Both the position numbers and the translations under genes were made by a program. The notes under the pieces were generated by a model. It had not been told where the DNA came from. It saw only the letters and a program-made list of their open reading frames with translations, and ran no database searches. 64,000 nucleotides of DNA from Anaerolineaceae bacterium (lineage in GTDB: Bacteria > Chloroflexota > Anaerolineae > Anaerolineales > Anaerolineaceae), in assembly GCA_018056725.1 (NCBI GenBank), contig JAGPFF010000004.1, forward strand, positions 1 to 64,000. Direction: 5' to 3'. This document shows, one piece after another, positions 43,089 to 52,376 of the stretch (the first letter of the stretch is position 1; each line of letters begins with the position of its first letter).

Positions 43089-44069
43089 ATGCAAACTTTT
43101 CTTCATGGTCGCGATCTCATCGGTGACCTGGATTTTTCCAAAGAAGAAGTTGAAACGGTTTTGGATGTAGCCTTTGACCTTAAACGCAAACGAGCATTAA
43201 ATGAGTCTACTCCGTATCTGCGGGATAAAGTGCTGGCGATGTTGTTTTTCTTCAGCAGCACACGCACACGTGGTTCCTTTGAAGCAGGCATGGCTCATCT
43301 GGGGGGTCACGCTGCTTTCATTGAATCACGTACTACTCAGATTTCACACGGAGATACTCCCAAGGAAATTGGTGAAATTTTTGGGCGTTACTTTGATGGC
43401 ATCGCCATCCGCCATGTCGATTGGGGCGTGGGAAACGGCTATTTGAATGAAGTCGCGAAAGCCTCCCGCGTGCCGGTATTGAACATGCAATGCGATATTT
43501 ACCATCCCTTCCAGTGTCTGGCGGATTTAATGACCATCATCGAGAAGAAAGGTCGTGACCTTCGCCGTAAAAAAATGGTCGTTTCCTGGGCGTACGCAGC
43601 CTCCTACCAAAAACCGATGTCTGTACCGCAATCCCTGATTCTTCAAATGCCCCGCTTTGGCATGGATGTAGTGTTAGCACATCCGCCCGAGTTCCGCTTA
43701 ATGCCCGAGATCATGGATCAGGCAAGAGAACAGGCGCGCAAATTCAACGCTGGCTTTGAGGTGGTTGAAGACATGGATGAGGCTTTCAAAGATGCGGACA
43801 TCATTTACGCAAAATCCTGGGGCGCAATGGTGCACACACCGGATGCCGACGAAGGAGCCAAAATCATCAAGAAGTACGAAAGTTGGATTACCGATGAACG
43901 GCGCATGAAGCTGGCAAAACCGGATGCGATCTATATGCATCCGCTTCCTGCTGACCGCAATATCGAAGTGACGGATGCCGTAATGGATGGTCCGCAATCT
44001 GTGGTTTACGATGAAGCCGAAAACCGGATGCACGCGCAGGAAGCCGTGATGGCTTTAACGATGAGTTAA
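43089..44069 (+). CDS. knotted carbamoyltransferase of the YgeW/OTC family
   Basis: This 326-residue transcarbamylase has FFFSSTRTRGSFEAGMAHLGG (STRTR at 57-61), HPFQCLADL (139-147) and MHPLPADRN. The segment MVVSWAYAASYQKPMSVPQS (163-182) with RFGMDVVLAHPP matches the knot region of E. coli YgeW and the acetyl/succinyl-ornithine enzymes. The last 45 residues (EVTDAVMDGPQSVVYDEAENRMHAQEA) look like classical OTCase. YgeW lies in the E. coli purine/ureide cluster. Here it stands between an ATCase-like gene and carbamate kinase. The amino substrate is unknown. Confidence 0.78.
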   Translation: MQTFLHGRDLIGDLDFSKEEVETVLDVAFDLKRKRALNESTPYLRDKVLAMLFFFSSTRTRGSFEAGMAHLGGHAAFIESRTTQISHGDTPKEIGEIFGRYFDGIAIRHVDWGVGNGYLNEVAKASRVPVLNMQCDIYHPFQCLADLMTIIEKKGRDLRRKKMVVSWAYAASYQKPMSVPQSLILQMPRFGMDVVLAHPPEFRLMPEIMDQAREQARKFNAGFEVVEDMDEAFKDADIIYAKSWGAMVHTPDADEGAKIIKKYESWITDERRMKLAKPDAIYMHPLPADRNIEVTDAVMDGPQSVVYDEAENRMHAQEAVMALTMS

Positions 44070-44098
44070 TCAATTCAATCAAAGAGGAATGTAGAAAT

Positions 44099-45055
44099 AT
44101 GGCAAAAAAGTTAGCAGTAGTAGCAGTTGGAGGTAATTCCCTCATTATTGATCCCAAGAAAGTATCAGTGGAGGATCAATATCTGGCGGCGGCTGAAACC
44201 ACAAAGCATATCGCGGATATGATCGAAGCTGGATGGGATGTTGCGATCGGTCACGGGAATGGACCGCAAGTTGGGTTCATCCTGCGCCGCTCTGAGATTG
44301 CAGCCAAGTATGAAGGCATGCACGAGGTTCCACTGGATGTCTGCGGAGCGGATAGCCAGGGCGCCATCGGTTATATGCTTCAGCAGACCCTGCAGAATGA
44401 ATTCAAACGCCGTGGGATTGAAAAATCCGTCGCCACTGTGGTTACCCAGGTAAAAGTGGATAAGAATGACAAAGCGTTTGAACACCCCACCAAACCCATC
44501 GGCAGTTTTATGGATGAGGCGGAAGCCAAGAAACGTGAAAAGGAAATGGGCTGGACAGTTGTGGAGGATGCCGGTCGTGGTTGGCGCCGTGTGGTTGCCT
44601 CCCCCATTCCCAAGGAAGTAGTTGAGATTGAACCCGTCCGAGCCTTAGTGGGGGCGGGTGTGGTTGTGGTCACAGTAGGTGGTGGCGGCATCCCGGTGGT
44701 GGATGATGGCAAGGGCGGTAACGTGGGTGTTGCCGCTGTAATTGACAAGGACTATGCCTCAAGCCTGCTGGCTACTTTAATCAAAGCAGACATGTTCATT
44801 ATCTCGACAGCGGTTGAAAAAATCGCCATCAATTATGGAAAACCCGATCAGAAGTGGCTGGATCGCATGACGCTTTCGGAAGCAAAAGCATATCTTGCGG
44901 AAGGAACTCACTTCGCCAAGGGGTCCATGGCACCTAAGATTCAAGCCATCATCAATTACCTTGAAGCGGGTGGCAAGGAAGCTCTTGTAACCAACCCTGA
45001 AAATATCGGGCGCGCGCTGCGCGGCGAAACTGGAACCCGAATCGTTCACGACTGA
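44099..45055 (+). CDS. arcC: carbamate kinase
   Basis: This 318-residue enzyme transfers phosphate from carbamoyl phosphate to ADP, giving ATP, CO2 and ammonia. It has AVGGNSLI at the start, GHGNGPQVGFILRRSE, SQGAIGYMLQQTL, WRRVVASPIP, TVGGGGIPVV and the end FAKGSMAPKIQAIINYLEAGG. Length is normal. It ends the carbamoyl gene group, followed by a strong terminator. With the two transcarbamylases this is the energy-yielding end of a ureide or arginine-type pathway; no arginine deiminase is present here. Confidence 0.96.
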   Translation: MAKKLAVVAVGGNSLIIDPKKVSVEDQYLAAAETTKHIADMIEAGWDVAIGHGNGPQVGFILRRSEIAAKYEGMHEVPLDVCGADSQGAIGYMLQQTLQNEFKRRGIEKSVATVVTQVKVDKNDKAFEHPTKPIGSFMDEAEAKKREKEMGWTVVEDAGRGWRRVVASPIPKEVVEIEPVRALVGAGVVVVTVGGGGIPVVDDGKGGNVGVAAVIDKDYASSLLATLIKADMFIISTAVEKIAINYGKPDQKWLDRMTLSEAKAYLAEGTHFAKGSMAPKIQAIINYLEAGGKEALVTNPENIGRALRGETGTRIVHD

Positions 45056-45075
45056 TTCGAGATCAGGGAAAAACG

Positions 45076-45119
45076 AGAGGAGCTTTACCTTAATAAATGT
45101 GTAAAGCTCCTCTTTTTTA
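45076..45119 (+). terminator. intrinsic terminator after carbamate kinase
   Basis: A perfect 13-bp stem, AGAGGAGCTTTAC (45076-45088) with GTAAAGCTCCTCT (45101-45113), is followed by TTTTT. It separates the carbamoyl genes from the importer genes. The 200 bases between it and the next ATG hold TATAAT (45146-45151), a small AAATCC/GGATTT hairpin at about 45257-45277 and no riboswitch I recognise. Confidence 0.9.
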
Positions 45120-45320
45120 AGGTTCTTCTGTGTATTTTAGTGTCATATAATTAAGGCATCAGGTAAAATTAATTTGTTCATTTATTGAAAAACAAACGAG
45201 TAAATCGCCCGTTTGGAAACAAGAACGTTTAACTGCGAAAGGAGGTACTGGGAAAAAATCCGTTCAGAAGGATTTCAGAAACGTTGATTAGACTCAGTTT
45301 ATCTCACAGGAGGAGATACG

Positions 45321-46526
45321 ATGTTTTCAAAGAAGATTTGGCTCGTTACCAGCGTTTTATTGATCGCCGCGCTTGCTCTCTCGGCTTGTGCCAAACCGAC
45401 CGAAGCGCCCGTTGAAACTCCGCTCACGGTTGGGTTATTGTTGGTCGGTCCAGCGAATGATGCCGGCTGGAGTCAGGCGCATTTTGACAGTATGTCTTAT
45501 GTCAAGGAAAAATTGCCCGGTACAGAGGTGATCTACCTTGAGAATGTATACACCGGCTCCACGGCACATACCATGACCCCGGCTGAACTCGCCGCGGATA
45601 TGGTTACCAAAGGCGCCAAAGTGATCATCTTCAACTCGGATGACCAAAAAGACAACGCTATTAAGTTTGCGCAGGAACACCCTGATATCTTCGTCATTCA
45701 TGCCTCAGGCGATTCTGCCTGGAAGGAAGGGAAGAATTATGTGGACCTTCCCAACCTGAAGAACATCATGGGCAGGATGGAATATGGCAAGATGATCGCA
45801 GGGTGTGCTGCCGCCCTCACCACCCAAACCGGTAAGATTGGTTTCCTGGGTCCATTAATCAATGACGAGACCCGCCGCTTTGCCGCCTCAGCTTACCTCG
45901 GCGCCAAATATTGCTGGGAGAACTACCTGGAAAAAGATCCTGCTGATCTCGAATTCAAAGTCACGTGGATCGGTTTCTGGTTCAATATCCCCGGAGTCAC
46001 GCTTGATCCTACGCAGGTGTCGGATGATTTCTACAACACGGGTTATGATGTCATCATCAGTTCAATTGACACCACTGAAGCGTTGACCGAAGCTAAAAAA
46101 TTCGCTGCGGATGGAAAAAAGGTTTGGGCTATTCCTTATGATTATGCTGGCGCTTGCCAGGGTGCGGAAGAAGTATGTCTCGGTGTTGAATACTTCAACT
46201 GGGGTCCTGCCTACGTTGAAGCGATCAAATCTGTCCAAAACGGAACCTGGAAATCCAGCTTCGAACTGGTGGGTCCGGATTGGAAGGATATCAATAATCG
46301 TGATACTTCGGCAGTCGGGTTCAATAAAGGCGCCGCACTTTCTGCGGATGCCTCCGCTAAAATTGATCAGTTCATCAGCGAACTGGGTGGCGGTTTGAAC
46401 CTGTGGACCGGTCCCATCAATCTGCAGGACGGAACCCCCTACTTGAAAGAGGGTGAAGTGGCTACAGATCTGCAAATCTGGTACCTGCCGCAATTGCTCG
46501 AAGGCATGGAAGGGCAAAGCGAGTAA
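45321..46526 (+). CDS. BMP-family lipoprotein, substrate-binding component of a nucleoside/purine ABC importer
   Basis: This 401-residue protein has a lipoprotein signal (LLIAALALSAC, Cys 23) and the BMP/PnrA-like periplasmic-binding fold: TVGLLLVGPANDAGWSQAHFDS, VIFNSDDQKDNAIKFAQEHPDI, IGFLGPLINDETRRFAASAYLGA, VWAIPYDYAGAC. Relatives such as PnrA bind purine nucleosides. It is anchored outside the membrane and precedes an ATPase and two permeases of the same system. RBS AGGAGGAG. Confidence 0.9.
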   Translation: MFSKKIWLVTSVLLIAALALSACAKPTEAPVETPLTVGLLLVGPANDAGWSQAHFDSMSYVKEKLPGTEVIYLENVYTGSTAHTMTPAELAADMVTKGAKVIIFNSDDQKDNAIKFAQEHPDIFVIHASGDSAWKEGKNYVDLPNLKNIMGRMEYGKMIAGCAAALTTQTGKIGFLGPLINDETRRFAASAYLGAKYCWENYLEKDPADLEFKVTWIGFWFNIPGVTLDPTQVSDDFYNTGYDVIISSIDTTEALTEAKKFAADGKKVWAIPYDYAGACQGAEEVCLGVEYFNWGPAYVEAIKSVQNGTWKSSFELVGPDWKDINNRDTSAVGFNKGAALSADASAKIDQFISELGGGLNLWTGPINLQDGTPYLKEGEVATDLQIWYLPQLLEGMEGQSE

Positions 46527-46587
46527 TTCATTTGGTTGCGTGGGGGAAGGATCATCCTTCCCCCACGTTTTTTATCCTGAGGGTCGC

Positions 46588-48051
46588 TTGAAAATTACAT
46601 TTCAACATATCGATAAATCATTCGGCAAAGTTCATGCAAACGATGACATTAATCTGACGATTCCCTCCGGAACGATCCAGGGAATTCTTGGAGAAAATGG
46701 GGCTGGGAAGAGCACCCTGATGAAAATTCTGACCGGATTCTATCAGGCGGATTCAGGGGAGATCTTGCTCGATGATCAGCCGGTGAAGATCTCCACACCC
46801 GAGGAAGCTGTCCTGCGAGGAATTGGCATGCTTCATCAAGACCCATTGGACTTTCCGCCCATGAAGGTGATCGATAACTTCTTGTTGGGGACGAAAGGTG
46901 GACTCTTTCCGCGGCGTGATGAGGTTAAAAAGGAGATCATCCGGCTTTCGCGTGAGTTTGATTTTCAAATCGATCCAGAATCCTACGTAGAATCGATGAC
47001 TGTGGGCGAACGCCAGCAACTTGAAATCCTGCGCCTGTTATGGCTGGGTGTAAAGGTGCTGATCCTGGACGAACCGACAACGGGCATTTCAGCTAATCAG
47101 AAGGAAAAATTATTTGCCACCCTGAAAAAACTTGCCAGTCAGGGATTAACGGTGATTTTTGTCTCTCATAAACTGGAAGAGGTGGAATACCTTTGTAACC
47201 GAGTAGCGGTGTTCCGTCAGGGAAAGCTGGTAGGAGAAGTTGAACCACCATACGATACGAATCAATTTGTTTTCATGATGTTTGGGAAATCGGTGGAGGT
47301 GGGTGAAAAGACTTCATATTTTCAGCAAACCCCATACGTCCGCCTGGAAAATATCGGTTTGGAAGATTATCGGCTGCACCTTAAAAACATCAATCTCGAG
47401 ATCAACCGCGGTGAAGTGATTGGTCTGGCTGGGATGGAAGGTTCTGGGCAGCGTCTCTTCCTGCGCATGCTGGCAGGTCTGGTGCGACCCGTCAGCGGTA
47501 AGATTTATTTGGATGGGGTTGATTTTACCGGGAAGACCTATCCGTATTTTAAGAAATCTGGTGTTGCCTTTTTACCCGCTTCCCGTCTGGAAGAGGGTTT
47601 GATCCCTGGAATGACATTAACAGAACATTTTATTTTATCTGAAGAGCATCGGGAATTATTTGTAGACCAAAAAAGTGCTGCCAACCTGACTGAAGAACGG
47701 ATTCAGGCTTATGCGATTAAAGGATCGCCTTTCAGCCAGATCGAACAGCTTTCTGGTGGCAACCAACAGCGCGCCTTACTGGCTCTGCTCCGCCGGGAAC
47801 TAAAATTGATTTTGATGGAGCATCCGACGCGCGGTTTGGATATTGAATCTTCGATTTGGATTTGGTCGTTGATGAAACAGCGCTGTAAAGATTGCGCCAG
47901 CATTGTTTTTATTTCTGCCGATCTCGATGAAATAATTCAATATAGCGATCGCATTCTAGTATTTTTCGGCGGTCTGGTTTCCCGTCCGATCGACGCAAAA
48001 ACCACAAGCGTCGATGAACTGGGTCAATTGATCGGTGGCAAGGGGTGGTGA
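46588..48051 (+). CDS. ABC transporter ATP-binding protein, double cassette (TTG start)
   Basis: This 487-residue protein has two ABC domains like those of RbsA/YufO. The first has Walker A GILGENGAGKSTLMKIL, signature MTVGERQQLEILR and Walker B VLILDEPTTGIS. The second has a degenerate Walker A (LAGMEGSGQRLFLRML, Lys replaced by Gln) and the intact signature LSGGNQQRALLALLRR. I use TTG at 46588 with TGAGGG upstream; the frame is open upstream but overlaps the BMP gene. It energises the BMP/permease system. Confidence 0.9.
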   Translation: MKITFQHIDKSFGKVHANDDINLTIPSGTIQGILGENGAGKSTLMKILTGFYQADSGEILLDDQPVKISTPEEAVLRGIGMLHQDPLDFPPMKVIDNFLLGTKGGLFPRRDEVKKEIIRLSREFDFQIDPESYVESMTVGERQQLEILRLLWLGVKVLILDEPTTGISANQKEKLFATLKKLASQGLTVIFVSHKLEEVEYLCNRVAVFRQGKLVGEVEPPYDTNQFVFMMFGKSVEVGEKTSYFQQTPYVRLENIGLEDYRLHLKNINLEINRGEVIGLAGMEGSGQRLFLRMLAGLVRPVSGKIYLDGVDFTGKTYPYFKKSGVAFLPASRLEEGLIPGMTLTEHFILSEEHRELFVDQKSAANLTEERIQAYAIKGSPFSQIEQLSGGNQQRALLALLRRELKLILMEHPTRGLDIESSIWIWSLMKQRCKDCASIVFISADLDEIIQYSDRILVFFGGLVSRPIDAKTTSVDELGQLIGGKGW

Positions 48052-48073
48052 CCCATTGAGGAGGATTTTTTAG

Positions 48074-49147
48074 ATGTCAGTTGAAAGAAACACAGCTCAG
48101 GCTTCCTCATTTCTTAAAAAAAGCGCGTGGATGGATGTTGGCATCCGGGTTGGAGCGGTGCTTCTGGCTTTGGTATTTACTTCTATTATTCTGCTCATTG
48201 CCAGAGCGAATCCGATCGAAGCCTATTCCAGCATCATTCAAGGAGCCTTCGGTTCCACCATCAAGGTTACCTCGGTCATCGCCTCGTGGGTGCCCCTCGT
48301 GATTGCCACTTCCGGTTTGCTTTTTACATTCACCGCGGGGTTGTGGAATATCGGTATGGAAGGGCAGATCGTCATGGGCGCTGTTTTCACGGTGGGTGCC
48401 TTCAGGGTGCTGGATACAAGTGGGCTTGATCCGGCGGTGGTGATTACCTGTGCCTTCTTTGCCGGTGCAATTGGTGGAATCTTCTGGGCACTCTTGCCTG
48501 GCATGATGAAAATCTACGGTGGAGTGAACGAAATTTTCGGCGGGCTGGGTTTAAATTTTGTCGCCAAAACTGTTGCCATCTGGCTGATCTTCGGTCCCTG
48601 GAAACGCCCCGGCGTGGCTTCTGGAAGCGGAACCGAGTGGATTGATATTAAATACAGGCTGCCATTTTTAGCGGGGACGAACCTGAGCCCGGTGATTCTG
48701 GTGATTGCAATTTTGGTCGTGGTATTCACCGCCCTGATGTTAAAAGGCACTCATTTCGGTCTACGGCTGAAGGCGATTGGCAAGAACGATAAAGCCGCTT
48801 ATATCCTGGGAATCCCAACGAACCGGTATTTTTTAGTTGCCTTTGGGGTGTGCGGTTTATTTGCAGGAATTGCTGGTGCAATTCTCGTTACTTCCAAACA
48901 ATACAGCCTAATTCCGGATGCCGGGTTTGGTTATGGTTTCTTAGGATTGCTGGTGGCGATGCTGGTCAATTATCACCCCATCTGGTCTTCAATTGTTGCG
49001 ATTTTCTTCGCCGCGCTTAGCATTGGCAACTCACAATTACAGTACATTGGTTTGAATTCCTATTTTGCCGGTGTATTGCAGGGCTTTCTGGTCCTTTTCG
49101 TTGTGCTGGTTGACGGCATACGGAAACGACTGGTGATCAGGCATTAG
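48074..49147 (+). CDS. nucleoside-type ABC importer permease 1
   Basis: This 357-residue membrane protein has about nine hydrophobic segments. The family motif ATSGLLFTFTAGLWNIGMEGQIVMGAVF lies at about 75-102, followed by GGVNEIFGGLGLNF and LKAIGKNDKAAYILGIPTNRYFLVAF (the coupling loop that docks on the ATPase). This is the BPD_transp_2 type of permease found with BMP binding proteins. It is the third gene of the importer operon, 22 bases after the ATPase. Confidence 0.9.
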   Translation: MSVERNTAQASSFLKKSAWMDVGIRVGAVLLALVFTSIILLIARANPIEAYSSIIQGAFGSTIKVTSVIASWVPLVIATSGLLFTFTAGLWNIGMEGQIVMGAVFTVGAFRVLDTSGLDPAVVITCAFFAGAIGGIFWALLPGMMKIYGGVNEIFGGLGLNFVAKTVAIWLIFGPWKRPGVASGSGTEWIDIKYRLPFLAGTNLSPVILVIAILVVVFTALMLKGTHFGLRLKAIGKNDKAAYILGIPTNRYFLVAFGVCGLFAGIAGAILVTSKQYSLIPDAGFGYGFLGLLVAMLVNYHPIWSSIVAIFFAALSIGNSQLQYIGLNSYFAGVLQGFLVLFVVLVDGIRKRLVIRH

Positions 49148-49158
49148 GAGAAGGACAC

Positions 49159-50151
49159 ATGGACGCTGCAACTTTAACCACCCTGGCTGGAATTGTTGAA
49201 TATGCAGTACCTGTTCTTTTTGCCTCCATTGGCGAAAATTTTACAGAAAAAGCCGGATTAACAAATCTATCCGTCAATGGCACCATCATACTTGCTGCGA
49301 TGGGGAGTTTCGTGGTGGCGCTCACCACCAGCAGCATTTTGCTCGGATTCCTGGTTGGCGCGTTAATCGGTGCGCTCATTGCCGGAATTGTGGCTTTCAG
49401 CAGTATCACCCTCAAGCAATCTCAGGTTGCGATTGGTTTCGTGCTTGCCCTCCTTTGCCGTGATCTGGCTTATTTTCTCGGCGCGCCTTATACCAATAAA
49501 CCCGGGGTTTTCCTCTCGAAGGTTCCCATTCCCGGGCTGGCTGAAATACCTGTTATTGGACCGATTTTCTTCAATCATTCCATCGTGGTTTACATATCCT
49601 ATCTCTTTATCGTCGTGGCTTATGTCTTTATGTTCAAAACACGACCCGGTTTGATGCTGCAGGGAATTGGTGAACGCCCCACAGCAGCTTTTGTCCGCGG
49701 GGCGAATGTGAAGGGCTTGCGCTACCTCTATACCATGCTGGGTGGTGCTTTAGTGGGATTGGCGGGACCGATGTATTCGCTGGCGGTGAAGATCGGTTGG
49801 GCAGGGCAACTTTCCGGGCTGGATGGCGTGGGGTGGATTGCCCTGGCGATCACCATTTTCGGTGGTTGGAATCCGCTGCGGGTTGCGTTTGGAGCTTACC
49901 TCTTTGGTGGGCTGCAGCAGTTGGGAATTACTCTCCAATCCTCCACTGAAATCCCCATCCAGATCCTGCAGGCTGCACCCTTCCCGTTAATGATCTTTAC
50001 TCTCTTGCTGGTTAATGTTGGTCGCGCCGAATGGGTGGAACGGGAACTTGCTGCCATGCCGGAAAAACCGCGCAAGATCCTCTCCAAAATTCTGCGTGCT
50101 TTACGCACTTCACCCCCGGCATCTCTGGGTATCCCCTTCGAAAATGAATAA
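49159..50151 (+). CDS. nucleoside-type ABC importer permease 2
   Basis: This 330-residue protein is a second BPD_transp_2 permease. It begins with LAGIVEYAVPVLFASIGENFTEKAGLTNLSVNGTIILAAMGSF, the usual second permease of this importer class. The motif MLQGIGERPTAAFVRGANVKGLRYLYTMLGGALVGLAG holds the ATPase-coupling loop. Together with permease 1 it forms the heterodimeric channel. 11 bases separate it from permease 1. Confidence 0.9.
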   Translation: MDAATLTTLAGIVEYAVPVLFASIGENFTEKAGLTNLSVNGTIILAAMGSFVVALTTSSILLGFLVGALIGALIAGIVAFSSITLKQSQVAIGFVLALLCRDLAYFLGAPYTNKPGVFLSKVPIPGLAEIPVIGPIFFNHSIVVYISYLFIVVAYVFMFKTRPGLMLQGIGERPTAAFVRGANVKGLRYLYTMLGGALVGLAGPMYSLAVKIGWAGQLSGLDGVGWIALAITIFGGWNPLRVAFGAYLFGGLQQLGITLQSSTEIPIQILQAAPFPLMIFTLLLVNVGRAEWVERELAAMPEKPRKILSKILRALRTSPPASLGIPFENE

Positions 50152-50161
50152 GGATTTAACC

Positions 50162-51409
50162 ATGAGCAATTTTCTCGGATACAAATGTTCCATCTGTAAT
50201 TCCGAATTCTCACCCGTATCCATCCTCTACAGCTGCCCTCATTGTGGAGGGAATCTGGATGTGGTTTTGGATTATGAGACGCTTAAGAAGAAATATCGCG
50301 AGGAAGACATTACCTCCCGGACCGATGCTTCGTTATGGCGGTATACGCCCCTCCTTCCGGTTCCAGACCCTGACGGGATTCACACCCCCCTCCACGCGGC
50401 AGGCTGGACCCCGGTTTTTCAACCCGACAGACTGGCTGCTGATTTAGGCATAGAAAAGCTATGGGTAAAAGATGAAGGCAGAAACCCCACTGCTTCCTTC
50501 AAAGATCGGGCAAGTGCAATCGTGGTTGCCAGAGCAAGAGAAATCAAAGCTGAAGTAGTGGTGACGGCGTCAACGGGCAATGCGGGCGCTGCACTGGCGG
50601 GTATGGCAGCTGCCATAGGGCAGAAAGCAGTGATTTTTGCCCCACGGACGGCGCCACAGGCGAAAATCGCGCAATTGTTGGTATATGGATCGCAGGTCAT
50701 TCTGGTGGATGGGAATTACGATTCTGCCTTTGACCTTACCATCGAAGCCGCCAAAGAATTTGGCTGGTATTGCCGGAACACCGGATACAATCCTTTTACT
50801 GCGGAAGGCAAAAAAACTGGGGCTTTTGAAATTTGGGAACAGGTCGGTCGTCATCTGGAAAGCAGCGATGCACCTCTGTGTGTTTTTACCTCGGTTGGCG
50901 ATGGCAACATCATTTCTGGACTGCACAAAGGGTTTAAAGACCTCTATGAATTGGGCTGGCTGACACAAATGCCCCGTTTGTTTGGGATTCAATCGGAACT
51001 TTCGGCAGCGATTGCCAATGCCTATACCGCCAATACGGAAACCATCCTTCCGGTCAATGCCACCACTGTGGCAGATTCGATCAGTGTGGATTTACCCAGG
51101 GATGGCGTTCGGGCAGTACGCGCAGCTGTTCAGACACATGGCTCTTATCTGACCGTTCGCGATGAGGATATCATCGCCGCCATTGCTGATTTTGGCGTGA
51201 ATGGTATTTTTGCTGAACCCGCAGGCTCAACCTCTCTTGCCGGTTTGAAGAAGGCGATTAAGGAAGGATTAATCCGTCGGGATGACCCCGTCCTTTTACT
51301 GAATACGGGCAATGGTTTGAAGGATGTTCGCGCCGCGATGATGGCGGTACCGAATGCGGCTATAATTGAACCGACTATGGAATCCTTAAAAAAATTCTTG
51401 AATAAGTAG
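50162..51409 (+). CDS. threonine synthase-family PLP enzyme with N-terminal zinc finger
   Basis: This 415-residue fold-type II enzyme begins with a zinc finger (C9, C12, C25, C28 in YKCSICN and SCPHCGG) and has the PLP lysine in [11 protein letters not shown] (K114). [15 protein letters not shown] is the phosphate-binding/asn loop, and [10 protein letters not shown] is near the end. Homology fits threonine synthase, but its position right after a purine-type importer and with a second PLP enzyme suggests it could act on an amino acid from ureide breakdown, such as a beta-replacement or elimination reaction. The start at 50162 has an AAGGATT site; the frame is open upstream inside permease 2. 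Confidence 0.78.
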   Translation: MSNFLGYKCSICNSEFSPVSILYSCPHCGGNLDVVLDYETLKKKYREEDITSRTDASLWRYTPLLPVPDPDGIHTPLHAAGWTPVFQPDRLAADLGIEKLWVKDEGRNPTASFKDRASAIVVARAREIKAEVVVTASTGNAGAALAGMAAAIGQKAVIFAPRTAPQAKIAQLLVYGSQVILVDGNYDSAFDLTIEAAKEFGWYCRNTGYNPFTAEGKKTGAFEIWEQVGRHLESSDAPLCVFTSVGDGNIISGLHKGFKDLYELGWLTQMPRLFGIQSELSAAIANAYTANTETILPVNATTVADSISVDLPRDGVRAVRAAVQTHGSYLTVRDEDIIAAIADFGVNGIFAEPAGSTSLAGLKKAIKEGLIRRDDPVLLLNTGNGLKDVRAAMMAVPNAAIIEPTMESLKKFLNK

Positions 51410-51420
51410 AGGATGGCTGC

Positions 51421-52353
51421 ATGAAACCTGTTTTTTCGATCATAGCCCCAATTTACAACGAAATTTGTTGTCTGGATGCTCTGTACGAACGGGTGTCTGA
51501 AGTGATGAATAAAATGGGGGAGGAATGGGAGTTCATCCTGGTGGACGATGGTTCCACAGATGGGTCTACCGATCGAATTCGGGAACTTGCCAGACAGGAT
51601 AAAAGAATTCGTCCGGTGATATTTGCTCGCAATTTTGGTCATCAAATCGCTGTTACCGCTGGTTTGGATTTTTCACGGGGGGATGCGGTGGTGATTATCG
51701 ATGCAGATTTGCAGGATCCGCCCGAGGTGATACCAGAGCTGGTTCAAAAGTGGCGCGAGGGTTATGAAGTGGTGTATGCCCAGCGCACGGAACGAGAAGG
51801 CGAAACCTGGTTCAAACGAACCACAGCCTCCATTTTTTACCGCACGATCTACCGTATCACGGATGTCAAGATCCCTCTTGACGCCGGGGATTTCAGGCTG
51901 CTTGATCGAAAAGTGGTAAATGTAATGAATTCAATGCGCGAGCGCCATCGTTTTCTACGTGGCATGTCTGCCTGGGTTGGTTTCAAATCCATAGGTGTCC
52001 CTTACCGAAGAGCGGCACGCTTTGCCGGAAAGACAAAATATCCATTCAAGAAAATGCTGAAACTGGCATTTACCGCGGTCACCAGTTTTTCCTACGTACC
52101 GCTGCAGCTGGCAATGTGGGTGGGATTCGCGTCAGCCGGAATTAGTATTATTGCCATACCGGTTGTGATTATCCTCCGGCTGATCGGTTCCCAATTTTTT
52201 TATGGTCAGGCAACCACTTTAATCGCCGTTCTTTTTCTCGGCGGTGTCCAGTTGATATGTATGGGGATTTTGGGTGAATATGTGGGCAGAATTTATGATG
52301 AGGCAAAAGGTCGACCGCTCTATATTACGGCTGAAGCCCCCTCTGAAGACTAA
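51421..52353 (+). CDS. family 2 glycosyltransferase, polyprenyl-phosphate type
   Basis: This 310-residue protein has a GT-A domain with [22 protein letters not shown] and the metal motif [11 protein letters not shown] (D94-A-D96), plus two membrane helices at about 232-255 and 266-290. This is the layout of GtrB/DPM1-like enzymes that load a sugar on polyprenyl phosphate. It is out of place among catabolic genes, though the gap to both neighbours is under 25 bases. Substrate sugar unknown. Confidence 0.85.
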   Translation: MKPVFSIIAPIYNEICCLDALYERVSEVMNKMGEEWEFILVDDGSTDGSTDRIRELARQDKRIRPVIFARNFGHQIAVTAGLDFSRGDAVVIIDADLQDPPEVIPELVQKWREGYEVVYAQRTEREGETWFKRTTASIFYRTIYRITDVKIPLDAGDFRLLDRKVVNVMNSMRERHRFLRGMSAWVGFKSIGVPYRRAARFAGKTKYPFKKMLKLAFTAVTSFSYVPLQLAMWVGFASAGISIIAIPVVIILRLIGSQFFYGQATTLIAVLFLGGVQLICMGILGEYVGRIYDEAKGRPLYITAEAPSED

Positions 52354-52376
52354 ATCTTGATTTGGAAAGGATGAGA

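Noticed and set aside
42097-45055. Arginine deiminase (arcABC) operon.
   Set aside because: No arginine deiminase or arginine/ornithine antiporter is present, and the first transcarbamylase is ATCase-like rather than OTCase.
45121-45320. Purine (xpt-type) riboswitch upstream of the BMP importer gene.
   Set aside because: The paired loops and the three-way junction core of the purine aptamer are not present; only small unrelated hairpins are seen.
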